Shown here piece by piece: positions 11,375-21,346 of a stretch of DNA of 64,000 bases. This stretch comes from Acanthosepion esculentum (lineage: Eukaryota > Mollusca > Cephalopoda > Sepiida > Sepiidae), in the NCBI GenBank assembly GCA_964036315.1, contig OZ038480.1:14262305-14326304 (forward strand), written 5' to 3'. Under the pieces are notes generated by a model that worked only from the letters and a program-made list of their open reading frames with translations, was not told where the DNA came from and did not search any database. The stretch's first letter is position 1. Each line of letters opens with the position of its first letter. The position numbers and the translations under genes are program-made.

Positions 11375-11965
11375 GACGATAAACTACGTCCAGTAGCAAG
11401 GCCTCTGATCAGGAGGTCTAGAGGAGGGTGGAACCACCTCTTAATTGCTGGTGCACGCAGGTCCACCCTGATGCGGGGTGGTAGCAACTGTTAGGGTCCC
11501 AGCTCTGGGTAAATAGTTAACCCCAAACTGGGGTGAAAAGACTACGAAAGTGTAAAAATAGGTTTTAATACCAGCAAAACTTTGAAAAAACTTATTACCA
11601 GCAATAAATTTTTGAAGAAAAATTATTACCAGCAATATATTATTACCAGCAATACATTTTTGAAAAAAAATATTACCAGCAATAAAAATCTTGACGACAT
11701 TAAATAACCCATTGACGTTGATATGCCGTAGAACAATCAAACCAAACTATACCTTTTTGGAAAACAAAAATTACCAGCTACATATTTTTTGAAAAAAATA
11801 TTACCAGCGATAGATTTTTGAAGAAAACATATTACCAGAAATAGATTTGTGAAGGAAATCAAATTACCAACAATACATTTATGAAGAAAAATATTATCAG
11901 CAATAAAGACTGTCGGCATTAAATAACCCATTGTGGTTGATATACCTTAAACCAAAATAAACCAA
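11375..11965 (+). mobile_element. Two 'TTACCAGCAATA' interspersed repeats in tandem
   Basis: The first copy (11375-11755) has the full 5' part (CAGTAGCAAGGCCTCTGATC, GGTCCACCCTGATGCGG, CCCAGCTCTGGG), about four TTACCAGCAATA units, and the tail CATTAAATAACCC. The second (about 11760-11965) begins within the short units and ends in AAACCAAAATAAACCAA. The number of short units differs from the copy at 9.5 kb, showing unit-level expansion. Confidence 0.85.
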
Positions 11966-12033
11966 TCAGGGACGTCTATTTAAATACGTGCATCCATTAA
12001 CTATAAAGAACTAATGAGAGATTCCATTAATCG

Positions 12034-12036
<3 letters not shown>

Positions 12037-12122
<86 letters not shown>
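12037..12122. repeat. (AT)n then (GATA)n microsatellite
   Basis: About 25 AT units pass into nine GATA units, followed by a short GTGTGTG stretch. Confidence 0.97.
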
Positions 12123-12124
<2 letters not shown>

Positions 12125-12837
12125 AGTGTGTGTGAATGTGTGTGTGATGATGATAGTAGGAAAGAGAGAGAGAGAGTGAGTGACTGAATGTGTGATTGAG
12201 TGAGAGAAACTGCTCAGCCCCACACCTATATCAAAAATCTTTTATTCATATTCATTCATAATTTCATTACTAATTCATAAGTGTATTTTCACTGGCTATC
12301 TTTGACCTTTCACATAAATTGTAAATTCCATAAAAAAAATCGATTTTCCTTCCCATTTGAAGAATTATTTCTGGAATCTTTCGATATCTTCAGATTTTTT
12401 GCATTTCTGACCAGACAAAGTGTGTGTGTTACGTGGAAATCTAAAAACGACAGTTCTGAAGAACACGTCGCACATGGAAAAGCATCCCTGATTGTTTCAA
12501 TGCGTCGTATTTGTAACATGAGGACGAGTAAGGGTCACGCTGCAAAACCAGTGGTTAACTCCCTAGAAAAAGAGTTTTCTTTGTTATTTCTACTATTCAA
12601 ATGAGTTGATTTTTTTCTGCGCGTTCCTGTTATACTTCTGTTAAATTTTCCTAAAACCGTTCCTGAAATGCATCCGTTTTCAAGTCTCGAATTTTTTCTA
12701 AAAATGTTCTTTATCCAAAATCAATTTAAATTTCACAAATTATTCTCAACTGCCATTCGTCTGGTCATTGAATATTTCTGTCATGTCTGGCCTGGTGCTT
12801 CTGCTATATATTTATAAATTCTTGACAAAATCCTATA
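12123..12837. other. No recognised gene; one weak open frame
   Basis: The interval contains a 107-codon plus-strand frame (12281-12604) with no recognised domain and a composition typical of random AT-rich DNA. I do not call it a gene. Confidence 0.4.
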
Positions 12838-12965
12838 AAGGGTCTGTAATATAATCGGTCCTGACCTGGCACATCTTATTCAGTCACATTCCAAACACCG
12901 TGAGGTGACTTTCCTGTGGATTTTCTATAACTATTCTCATTAAAGTTCTAATGAGACTTCTATTG
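12838..12965 (+). pseudogene. LINE C-terminal fragment
   Basis: The frame reads NIIGPDLAHLIQSHSKHRE then VTFLWIFYNYSH, the decayed counterpart of IGPDLSSRLQSLSHRRD at 3710. About 40 codons survive. It is unrelated in frame to the LINE ORF that starts 100 bp downstream. Confidence 0.55.
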
Positions 12966-13059
12966 TAGCATACTCACTGACGATAATGGGTATGTCCCTA
13001 TTCACATAAATATAATAGTAAATATTCTATGTTAGTTGGTAGTCGAAGATTCTACTGGC

Positions 13060-14360
13060 AATGCAGAAACTAAAAGATAAGTACATCGAGGACCCACGAA
13101 ACTTTCCGGAGGCTCAACGGGTCCTCACCGTCTTCAGGACTGGTTCCGGTTCCCGGCATTCATGGGAAATGGTGGAGGAAGCCATCAAAGGAATCAAACT
13201 TTCACCACCAATTGCAGACTGGGAGTCCGAAGAGGCGAAAAAGTTACGACAATTCTGCTCGGGGAGGGTCCCACTTTTTGTTCACCCCTCCTTCTATAGA
13301 GCACTTAAATTAACATTTGCGTAGGATATCGGGGGTCTCGCGATTGAGGGTCAAATGAATAAGGAATTGGGCCATGGATCAATGGGCGTTGCCGTTGGTA
13401 TCCTCACCCCGACAATGTTTAGGGCAGGTGGCCAACTCTAATCGATCTAACATGTCTCTCTTTTTAGCCAGTTTGAATGTCCAGGCATTGAGGTCGGAGT
13501 CTCGAACGGCGAGACTCGATCGCGACCTTCAGCGCCTTGGTGTGGGTATATGAGCGGTACAAGAGACTCGTTTCCATTCTGGGGACCATGATGATATACT
13601 GACGAAGAGGTTTGACCTCTTTTCAGCGTGTTATGATGGCCGCTCTAGGGGGGTTTCTTGGCTGGTGAACCGTTCCTTGAATGCCGTGTGTACGCTTGTC
13701 TACGCGGATCTGGAAGGCAGGCTTTGTGTCGTGGACGTTACTATAAAAGATCAGGCATTTCGTCTCATTGGGGTTTATGCGCCAATGACCACTAGGAGCG
13801 GACCGCCTTTTTTCGGTGGATCGAGCCGTTTTTGACGACCTCTCATCGCGTAGTTTTAGCGGTTGACTGGAATGCCGTCCTCGATCCCGATATAGATCGC
13901 ACGGGGACTAGATCGGGTACTAAAAACCCGGATGTAAAGGCATTTCGGGACTTTATCGATGGGTTAGATCTTGTCGATAAGTTCAGGAATTAATTTCTCC
14001 AGGATGTAGTTTGGACTTGGACTAATAGGGGTAGCTCGGCTTCGGTATTGCGTACAAGCTATATCGACCGAGTCTTAGTTAGGCCAGTCGATTTAGGGCT
14101 CTTAGGCTGTCCAAGTCATCATACTATAGTTTATTCAGACCATAGGCTTGTCCGGGTTCGTTTAAACTTAGATAAGCCTAGAATTAGAACGGCTGGTTAT
14201 TGGAAATTCAACACATCGTTGTTCGGTGATAAGGATTTTCAGGGCCAGTTTTTACTAACTCTAATGCGGGAACTGACGGGCTCTGTGGTTGGGAATAAGT
14301 GGTAGGATCACCTTAAGGCTACTATTAGGTCGTTTGCGGCTGATTATAGTAATAGAATTC
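13060..14360 (+). pseudogene. APE-type non-LTR retrotransposon: N-terminal region and endonuclease
   Basis: The first frame (13061-13324, from MQKLKDKYIEDPRNFPEAQR) continues past a stop to a linker and then a frame-broken APE-like endonuclease domain from about 13455. Motifs in order: LASLNVQALRSESR (start of the domain), AVQETRFHSGDHD, RLIGVYAP, VDWNAVLDPDIDRTG, TSYIDRVLVRP and a SDHRLVRV catalytic D-H pair near 14130-14160, then GYWKFNTSLFGD and the pre-RT linker. This endonuclease nicks target DNA for target-primed reverse transcription. At least four stops or frameshifts are present and the RT domain is missing after about 14360. It resembles the LINE clade whose C-terminus occurs at 48470-49170; that they share a family is inference. 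Confidence 0.9.
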
Positions 14361-14365
14361 TGTTT

Positions 14366-14938
14366 CGTTTTCTTCCTTTGCTGCCACCTACAATCTTCAA
14401 AAATTTATAATCAACGCCAATTGCCATCTCCTGTCTTCATGAATTCTGTTCTTTTTTTCAATTTCTCTTCACTAAAGTCTGATCATTATCTTCCAAATAA
14501 AACTTTATTTGCGTCATAAACATAAGATCTACCAATTTATTTTTTTAAATACCTGCAACAGTTGTTCTAAGGTTAAGGTTAAGAAACCCTTTCAAATGTA
14601 TATTTTACATACAGTCATGATCTACTTAGCAATCAGGTTTCAATGATTAGGTATTTTAGGTATTAGGTATTTTATATTTATAATTTTAAATTTTTATTTA
14701 TATTTATTTCATATTTATTATATATTTATATTAATGATTCAATAAGATACTGAATGATAATAAATTTACAGACACTTACAAAAGTTTCCCTAACATTATT
14801 CAAAAGATAGAACTGAAGAGGTTTGCATCAGCCTGATATAGTTCAGAATGATGAGTAATATTAAAATTTGAAAACAAGGGCTGTGTATAATGCCTAGTCC
14901 AAGAGTCAAAATATATATATATATGCACACACTCCCTT
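14366..14938. other. LINE 3'-like C/T-rich stretch, then nothing recognised
   Basis: 14366-14520 is C/T-rich with CCATCTCCTGTCTTCATGAA, resembling the LINE 3' UTR at 10870-10930. 14520-14938 is AT-rich without recognisable content. Confidence 0.4.

Positions 14939-15009
<71 letters not shown>
14939..15009. repeat. (AT)n microsatellite
   Basis: About 35 AT units, flanked on the right by ACATACAAGTATAGGATTG, the start of a repeat that also occurs at 56010. Confidence 0.97.
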
Positions 15010-15013
<4 letters not shown>

Positions 15014-15190
15014 CAAGTATAGGATTGGTGTTTACGGAATAAATTCAAGTAACCGAAAAATACTATTCTTAAAAGATGTCTCAATACATCGTAGAGCAAA
15101 TATAATTTATTCGAAAATATAACAAATATATTATAAAATCACTATGATTTTATAACATATTTATGTTATAATTTTCGAATGAATTATATA
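15010..15190. repeat. Interspersed repeat with AT-rich hairpin
   Basis: CAAGTATAGGATTGGTG, GGAATAAATTCAAGTAACC and CAATACATCGTAGAGCA match 56010-56095. The right part (15109-15181) is a hairpin with ATTCGAAAATATAAC and GTTATAATTTTCGAAT as outer arms. The same hairpin closes the copy at 56096-56266, with a longer loop there. Confidence 0.8.
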
Positions 15191-15307
15191 TATGTATGTA
15201 ATAATAAAAAGAAAGAACAGTAAGATATATAAGCCGGTGTTCTTTTTGATATTTTTATTTTTACAAAACAGTGTTCAATGTAAATTTACAGAGCATAAAT
15301 ATTTTAG

Positions 15308-15445
15308 ATTAACTGATTTAAAATATGGTTTCTTCGCTACACAGGAATTACCATGTTTAAAAAAAACGAAGCTAAAAACTTCAAATTTAATTATATAATT
15401 AAATTAAAAGCATTAGTTCTGTTTCATCTTCAAGCGAATTTTGTT
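15308..15445 (+). repeat. Interspersed repeat 'TTAACTGATTTAAAA', copy 1
   Basis: Starts TTAACTGATTTAAAATATGG, includes CACAGGAATTACCATGTTT and AAAACTTCAAATTTAATTA, and ends near GTTTCATCTTCAAGCGAATT. Other copies: 18692-18750 (plus) and 19024-19160 (minus). No ORF. Confidence 0.85.
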
Positions 15446-15656
15446 TGTTTCTCTGTGGGTGCGTGTGTGCATGTATGTTTGTGTATGTCTACGTATGTGT
15501 GTAAGAACTGTGTGGATAGAGATATCGACATTGACTGGCATTTGTAAGCCTTATTCGATCATCAGATCATTGATTTCTATGTCTGCAATGTCGATATTTA
15601 AAAATGCCCTATCTCCGATATCGAGTTCTTTTCTTCTACAAATATATCAAATTTAC

Positions 15657-15658
<2 letters not shown>

Positions 15659-15741
<83 letters not shown>
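15659..15741. repeat. (AT)n microsatellite
   Basis: About 40 AT units. Confidence 0.98.
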
Positions 15742-15745
<4 letters not shown>

Positions 15746-15800
15746 TAAGACATTTTTATGTTTATACATTCTTTTTATAGATAAACATAAAAATGTCTTA
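15746..15800. repeat. Perfect 20-bp hairpin
   Basis: TAAGACATTTTTATGTTTAT (15746-15765) and its exact reverse complement (15781-15800) are separated by 15 bp. It begins 5 bp after an AT array. AACATAAAAAAATGTCTTAG recurs near 16153, and a shortened form precedes the AT array at 52065. Confidence 0.93.
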
Positions 15801-15951
15801 AAATAACTGTCGAACTTTTCATATTTCATATTTGTGACGTCATTTGTATACATTTGGATACGCACTGATACGCATTGAGCAGATATGAATGTACGTGAGA
15901 GAATCATGGAAGATTGTAGTTTAAATACACTAAAATCGACCTTGCTAATCG

Positions 15952-16090
15952 AACGATCCTCTGTGGCTCTATCGGTTAATCCACGTCAGGCGAAATGACG
16001 GTTCCTTATAGGATACAGGTTCGATTCCTCGGAGGACGAATATTTTCTATGAAAATTTCTCGGACATTCAGGCCGGTAAATGTTGTTTAA
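15952..16090 (+). mobile_element. tRNA-derived SINE (class II tRNA-like head)
   Basis: The head has an A-box-like TGGCTCTATCGGTTAA and the B-box GGTTCGATTCC. An anticodon-type arm (CGTCA-GGCGAAA-TGACG) and paired acceptor ends (CCTCTG/CGGAGGA) remain. The body continues GACGAATATTTTCTATGAAA and TTCAGGCCGGTAAATG. A sister copy is at 51868-52030. Base 33 is not U, so it is not a working tRNA gene. Confidence 0.85.
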
Positions 16091-16217
16091 TACTGTTTTG
16101 TTATAAACAGAGCATTTACTTAAGTATTTGTATCTATAAAAAGAACGTATAAACATAAAAAAATGTCTTAGTCCATTTCATAATATATTTAATATATTTC
16201 TTGTCCATTTCTTAATA

Positions 16218-16252
<35 letters not shown>

Positions 16253-16591
16253 TGGCAGCATATTTTCATTCAAGCCATTTCGAATAATTTAGGCGTATTA
16301 CGTTTATTTATTGTAATTGCAATCCTTTCAAGTCGACGGATTCATTTCTTAGTAACTGTAAAAAATTGATCACGAAAAGTCCTAAAATTTTCTTTCATAT
16401 AGTTTCTATTTTCACAAGTACTTTCAATCTCTTCCGAGATCATCTTCAGGGATTTAATGTCTTTGGATATGGGTGCGTGAACACAGCAAATTTAAAAATA
16501 TTATTCCCTCATGCAAGGAAGATAAATTATGTGATTTTATTTAGTATATTTTTTAACTCTTTATATGAATTTTTTAAATTACATCTGTCTA

Positions 16592-17012
16592 TATTTCTAA
16601 GATGAGGTATTATGTACACTATTTACATTATTCGGACTATTGTCCTCATCTTTGTTGCCACATTTATTCAAAACGTTTCGGACGTTGTACGCTCCGGCCT
16701 TCTTCCTCAATGACACATGGCACAGTGGATAAAGGCGTTGGTTAGATCTAGTGACAGGACTCAAAGAGTGTGAGTTCAATACCTGGTTAAGGCGGTGGAG
16801 AACTTAGAGATGGGAATTAACAGGAGATAACTGATAACTGACATCCATTAGACATGGCACGTGGAACTAGAACAGTCTACCCCAGTGAGCGAAATTAAGG
16901 GTTCAGTTCGACATTCCAACCACCTGAAGAAGCCCGGTGTGTACACCAGCCGAAAAGTTGTGATAAATATGTCGACAAAGATGAGGACAATAGTCCGAAT
17001 AATGTAAATAGT
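16592..17012. mobile_element. Composite: SINE between inverted 107-bp-family units
   Basis: 16592-16700 is a minus-strand unit of the 107-bp family, ending in the palindromic head; 16930-17012 is a plus-strand unit. Between them a tRNA-like SINE on the plus strand starts CACATGGCACAGTGGATAAA (A box), has a weak B box GAGTTCAATACC, and runs through GTGGAGAACTTAGAG and GGAGATAACTGATAACTG to CCACCTGAAGAAG. The same SINE is on the minus strand at about 29240-29470 and 41480-41715. Confidence 0.85.
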
Positions 17013-17066
17013 GCTTTAAATTGTAGTTTTAACAATTTTAATTTAGAATTTTTAAAGACTTTGCTG

Positions 17067-17400
17067 CTATAAACATTTAAGAGCATTATTGCTATACTCG
17101 TAGTTGACTTTACTTATTTTTATCCGCAAGACTCTTATATAAAGAGCTTCTAGAATTTTTAGTTTTTTCTTATTATTATCTTTGTGGAGTACTGCTTTAT
17201 TTTCGACTAATATCTGTCTAAAATCTTAATGTGGGCATGGATGTTTATTTAAATGCTCTGAGATTGAACTATGATCGTTTAAGTAAAACATAAGTCTTCT
17301 CGCCATGTTCGTTGTAGTAAAACCAATTTAAACTTCTGTCAATGAAACGGCATGTAAATTAGTATCCGATGTTGGTCTTTTGTAAAACATCACTATGAAT
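17067..17400 (-). pseudogene. Penelope-like element, GIY-YIG endonuclease C-terminal part
   Basis: The minus strand reads IGFTTTNMARRLMFYLNDH, SSISEHLNKHPCPH, DFRQILVENKAVLHKDNN, KKKLKILEALYIRVL and NYEYSNNALKCL before a stop at 17067. The order (YIG-like T-T-x-x-x-RRL, SSISEHL, HPCPH, ILVEN, ILEALYI) is the GIY-YIG endonuclease that follows the RT in Penelope-like retroelements and nicks target DNA. Frameshifts break it, and the RT part is absent. Relatives are at 47870-48073 and 51018-51400. Confidence 0.85.
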
Positions 17401-17629
17401 AACTAAGTTCGTTGTATTAATTTAATATAGTATATAATTAGTTTTATTTTTTACTGGGATGAGTGGGGGATATATTAGTGTTTATGAAACTTTTTAGAAT
17501 TTTTGCATCCTGTTTATAGTTAGAATGCATTTGATTATAGTCTAGTAGTTCGATATGTTTAGAGTTATTTGATGATGTATCATGTTCTTTTGTTTTATTT
17601 TTGATATCTCATCTAATTTGTTCATCAAC

Positions 17630-18125
17630 GATGTAGATTCTGGAGAAAAATTGCCGAGCACAACGCAGTGAACCAACTTTCTTAGCGGCTGACCTAGTAA
17701 TGGATTCAATATAGTCTTTCCACTTCATGTCAGCTGAGAATGTGCAAAAAGCCACTCTTGGAGGTTAGCATCAGCCATGCTGATTGAAGTCAGAAAGGGG
17801 TCTCTTAGATGATTAACTGAGTGCAGTTATTTTTTGCTGATGTTAAAATTAATGAGCCATTCTTTGCCCCAGGCATTCTTTGTAACAGACTGAAGGTCAT
17901 TTTAGACATCAGTCGCCAATTTGACTTTATTGAACTGATCAGACTTACTATGATGACAGGAGTAAATCGTTGTGTCATCAACATAGGTACCAAGTGGAGA
18001 GCTGATGCTATTGAGAAGATCATTAATGAAAATTAAAAACTAAGTAGGACCAAAGATACAGCCCTGGGGGACATCTGCATTAGTACAAATTGATATTAAG
18101 CCTGGCAAAAAAGAAAGTCAGAAAG
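17630..18125 (-). pseudogene. Non-LTR retrotransposon RT core fragment
   Basis: The minus strand reads DVPQGCIFGPT then FLIFINDLLNSISSPLGT, YVDDTTIYS (the catalytic F/YxDD box) and later LHSVNHLRDPFLTSISMADA, with a downstream stretch GSLRCARQFFSPESTL in a shifted frame. The motif order VPQGxxxGPxLFxxFINDL then YVDD is RT domains 4-5 of LINE elements, followed by the thumb. Several stops and frameshifts. Short related sequences (GTTGGTCTTTTGTAAAAC) lie on both sides, at about 17368 and 18182, so it may have landed in or beside the Penelope fragment. Confidence 0.88.
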
Positions 18126-18641
18126 GGGTCTCTTTTGTGAGAGATGCAATCTCCCAAAGGACATTTAAATTTATATACAATGTTGGTCTTTTGTAAAACG
18201 CCAGGTGATGGAGAAGATTTGTTATGATTACGCTATAGTTTCGATATGTTTAGAGTTATTTAAGGATGCATTCGGTTTACGTTGAGGAATTTGCTTTTGC
18301 ACGGTTTATTAAGTTTCGTATAACTACATTTTAATAGGACATTCACTTTTATAGTTTAGAGTGCACGTGTTTATGCTAGTTGTTTTTATACGTGGAAATA
18401 GTAAATGTATTGTTGCTGGTATCTATATGTGAAATATATGAAGATGACAATTTGAAATTGTCAAAAGTATTTGGCATGTGTCTTCCATCTGACAACAACT
18501 CGAATATAAGGATCTTATTATTCAAGGAATTGTTAGTAAGTTAATGTCTCATTAAGTTAGCGAAGTGATACCGCAATTAATCACATTAACATTGCTAACA
18601 TTAACATTGCTATTTAATTCTTTGTATAAATTGTTTCTTTA

Positions 18642-18642
<1 letters not shown>

Positions 18643-18691
<49 letters not shown>
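18643..18691. repeat. (AT)n microsatellite
   Basis: About 24 AT units joined directly to TTAACTGATTTAAAAATG. Confidence 0.97.
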
Positions 18692-18694
<3 letters not shown>

Positions 18695-19160
18695 CTGATT
18701 TAAAAATGTTTCATTCGCTACACAGGAATTACCATGTTTCAAAAACTGAAAATTTAGTAAATATATAGTTACTCATGTATGCACAAAGGACATATTTTAG
18801 CTTTTCTTATTAATTTCTATTTTACCGTAGGTGTTTTATTGGTTTCTTTTAAGTGCCAGACTTATCCTCTTTTTCGAACGTAACTCATAATTGATACAAC
18901 AATAGTTAATAAAAATGAACACGCTACCGCCCCTGTCTAAATGATTGGATTTCTCTGTATCCTTGGAAACATGAATATATTTGCTTTTTCAAACTCAGTA
19001 AATTTAAAAATAAGTTATTCCAAAATTCGCCTGAAGATGAAACAGAACTAATGCTTTTAATTTAATTATTTAATTAAATTTGAAGTTTTTAGCTTCGGTT
19101 TTTGAAACATGGTAATTCCTGTATAGCGAAGGAAACATATTTTTAAATCAGTTAATTTAT
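18692..19160. repeat. Inverted pair of 'TTAACTGATTTAAAA' repeats
   Basis: A short plus copy (18692-18750) and a long minus copy (19024-19160) face each other across 270 bp of unassigned sequence. Both contain the CACAGGAATTACCATGTTTC landmark or its close complement. Confidence 0.85.
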
Positions 19161-19199
19161 AATATTCATATATTTATTTACATTAATAGTTAGAATAAA

Positions 19200-19612
19200 T
19201 TACAACAATCAACCCCAAAATTGAACAAATAGCTTTATCTTCTCAAACAAAAACAAAACTATTAAATAAGCGATATAAACAAAAAACACCGATTAAAATT
19301 AAAATAAAAAATAAATAAATATATAAGAAAAAAAAAAACAAGCAAAATAATTTAACCCAAATAAATAAATAAACAAATAAACGTCTTCTGGTAAAATAAC
19401 CGCCAAAATAGACTACCCACAATGCACCACTGACCCGTATATGTAAATAGCCGAGAAAAATAACAACTCTCGTGGCCTGACGATTGCATATAGCATGAAA
19501 CAGACTGTCGTTTGTAAGTGTTGACTTCTATGTTCACTTTTATATTTACACACGCTCTATCTCTGATATTGAGCACTTTATCCCATAAATATAGCTCATC
19601 TTAAGACTATAT
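19200..19612 (-). mobile_element. Penelope pseudo-LTR-like repeat
   Basis: Minus-orientation copy of the repeat that flanks the Penelope ORF at 53-56 kb. Landmarks on the plus strand: CAACAATCAACCCCAAAATT, TAGACTACCCACAATGCACC, AGCCGAGAAAAATAAC and GAGCACTTTATCCCATAAAT. No Penelope coding sequence adjoins it. A hammerhead motif lies inside it on the plus strand. Confidence 0.85.
19468..19520 (+). ncRNA. Hammerhead ribozyme motif, pseudo-LTR type
   Basis: CTGACGA (19477-19483) is followed by T-TGC-ATATA-GCA-T (stem II of 3 bp), GAAA, a 3-bp stem III ACA-GAC-TGT, and the cleavage triplet GTC at 19507-19509. The CUGANGA and GAAA boxes and the GUC are all intact. Stem I next to the core is weak (GGC against GTT), with CTC/GTG further out. 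Confidence 0.7.
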
Positions 19613-19618
19613 TTCTTC

Positions 19619-19650
<32 letters not shown>

Positions 19651-19686
19651 GTAATTCATTGAGTCTAAAAGAAACCTCAACAGAAA

Positions 19687-19733
19687 GCACTGGACGGCCG
19701 TTTCGTCCTATATTTGGAACTCATCAGCAGTGC
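19687..19733 (-). ncRNA. Hammerhead ribozyme, type 2 (intact core)
   Basis: Reading the minus strand: GCACTG, CTGATGA, stem II GTTC/GGAC with a CAAATATA-type loop, GAAA, a minimal stem III (A-C closed by G-T around GGCC), cleavage triplet GTC, then CAGTGC. Stem I (GCACTG with CAGTGC) is a perfect 6 bp. Every conserved core position is present. A stem III this short is typical of Penelope and retrozyme hammerheads, which may act as dimers. Confidence 0.85.
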
Positions 19734-20050
19734 GCATCCACTACCGAGAATTGAAACCTTGACAGTAAGGTTGTCAAGCAAACATCATACCAACTGTTCC
19801 AATGGGCCTAGGTGACAAAGAGATAGCAAATCAGACTCAATATAGCGCCGCTCGCTCACATATTTCAGACTCAATGAATTACTTAATTATAATTATCAAA
19901 TCCTCCTTACAATTTCTATCATATGTATATCATTGCTTGATCCGGCTTCTAATGCTTCAGTTTGAGCGGCTTGGTGATAGTAGTCGTGGCTCCGGGGTGC
20001 ACAGTCCTATGGTTACAAAGAACTTCAGTTAAGTTCCACCACAGAATATG

Positions 20051-20097
20051 TGAGCGCTGATGAGTCCCAAATATAGGACGAAACGGCCGTCCAGTGC
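20051..20097 (+). ncRNA. Hammerhead ribozyme, type 2 (stem I broken)
   Basis: CTGATGA (20057-20063), stem II GTCC-CAAATATA-GGAC (perfect 4 bp), GAAA (20080-20083), CGGCCG and GTC (20089-20091), then CAGTGC. The 5' strand of stem I reads GTGAGCG instead of GCACTG, so only one base pair remains next to the core. The catalytic core is intact, but activity is doubtful. Confidence 0.8.
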
Positions 20098-20189
20098 TTT
20101 CTGCATTCTGTTGAGGTTTCTTTCAGACTCAATGAATTACTTAATTATAATTATCAAATCCTACTTACAATTTCTATCATATATATATA

Positions 20190-21290
20190 TATATATACAA
20201 TCAGTTACAAAGAGCTTCATGACGACTCCGAAAGTATGAAGAACAGGGAAAGTACATTTGTGGACACTTCATATACTCTTATGTTTCTAACATATTTATT
20301 GTATATGGTTTAAATGGAAATAACTAAAAGTAAATATTCCTGATTTAAAAAACGCTTGAACATAATTGTAGGCAACTTAAAATTGTTAAAATTTAGGCAC
20401 AAAATCAGCCTGAAACGGGTTTAATTGAATTAATCGATCATCCTCTTTTCTGTTTCGTCTTCATTTCATGACTCACTAGCGCATGCGCATTCAGGTAAAA
20501 ATCATTCGCCATATTTCGTCGTTATTAATTAATAAAATCAAAGAAGCGAAAGAGAAAAAGGAAAAGAAATATAGTTACGTATTCCTTTCCAATTTTAATG
20601 TCGATTTTTATGTATATGTAGAAATTGCGAGAAGAAGGCAGAGGACACATGCATTTTTATCAAAGTTAGGAATCAGGGAACCATGAATTTTGAGAGATTA
20701 CCGGTCTACATAATTCCATCGTTTCTTTAGTTTTCTATATTCTTGATTTTTGCGTTCCGTCCATTTTCCCGCTTCTGCTTCGTCTCTTCCACTTCTTTTT
20801 TTTTTGTTGTTGTTGTTGTTTTTGCTTTTTTTTATTCTTATTTTTTCTCTATCGTTCTTTTTTATCTCTTTGTATCTTTTTAATATTTTTTTTTCTTTTT
20901 GGTGTACTTTTCTTCCGATTTGATGTTGATTGGCACAGCGTCCCGTATCTCCAATCGACTCCATCTTGGTCCAGTTGTAGCCGAGAAGGTTTGGGCATCA
21001 GATAAGCCCGAGAAAACGCGAGACAAGAACGTCCGAGATGTGATGGCTGTGAAATAATTCTGAATTCAGCTCAAGCAAGGGGAGACAATCATTGCAAACC
21101 ATCTTCGCATGATAGGAACAGCGATTTTCTTGCATCGACATATTCCTCCGCATTGGTTAAATTTTCTTTTTGTTTCCTTCGCATTAATCTATCTCGTTTC
21201 TTTTCCCACATTCTTCTCCAATCTTATTTGATCTTAATGTCGATAATCAACGCATCTTTATTACTTCCATATTCTCCTTCTTACTAACAC
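20190..21290. other. No recognisable gene
   Basis: Mixed DNA with a T-rich stretch at 20795-20910. The short frames at 20483-20686 and 20698-20964 are low-complexity and unrecognised. Confidence 0.45.
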
Positions 21291-21346
21291 TTTTTATTAT
21301 TATTATTATTATCAGGATCATCATCATCATCATCATTATTATTCTA

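Larger units (their letters stand above)
19645..20185. mobile_element. Non-autonomous element with inverted hammerhead-bearing ends
   Basis: The left end (minus) and right end (plus) share TTGAGGTTTCTTT, AGACTCAATG, GAATTACTTAATTAT and a hammerhead core. The right-hand segment CAGACTCAATGAATTACTTA also occurs internally at 19868 as a direct repeat 257 bp upstream. An AT array borders the left side. There is no ORF with a known domain. The layout resembles Penelope pseudo-LTRs or retrozymes; that identity is inference. Confidence 0.75.

Noticed and set aside
12281..12604. 107-codon ORF as a gene
   Set aside because: No recognised domain, no splice context and AT-rich codon use compatible with chance.
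15540..15570. CTGATGATCGAATAAGG on the minus strand as a hammerhead
   Set aside because: No GAAA box follows stem II at the right distance.
16410..16450. Hammerhead on the minus strand (CTGAAGA, ATCTC/GAGAT hairpin, GAAA)
   Set aside because: An extra unpaired base in the core and no acceptable UH cleavage triplet or stem I.
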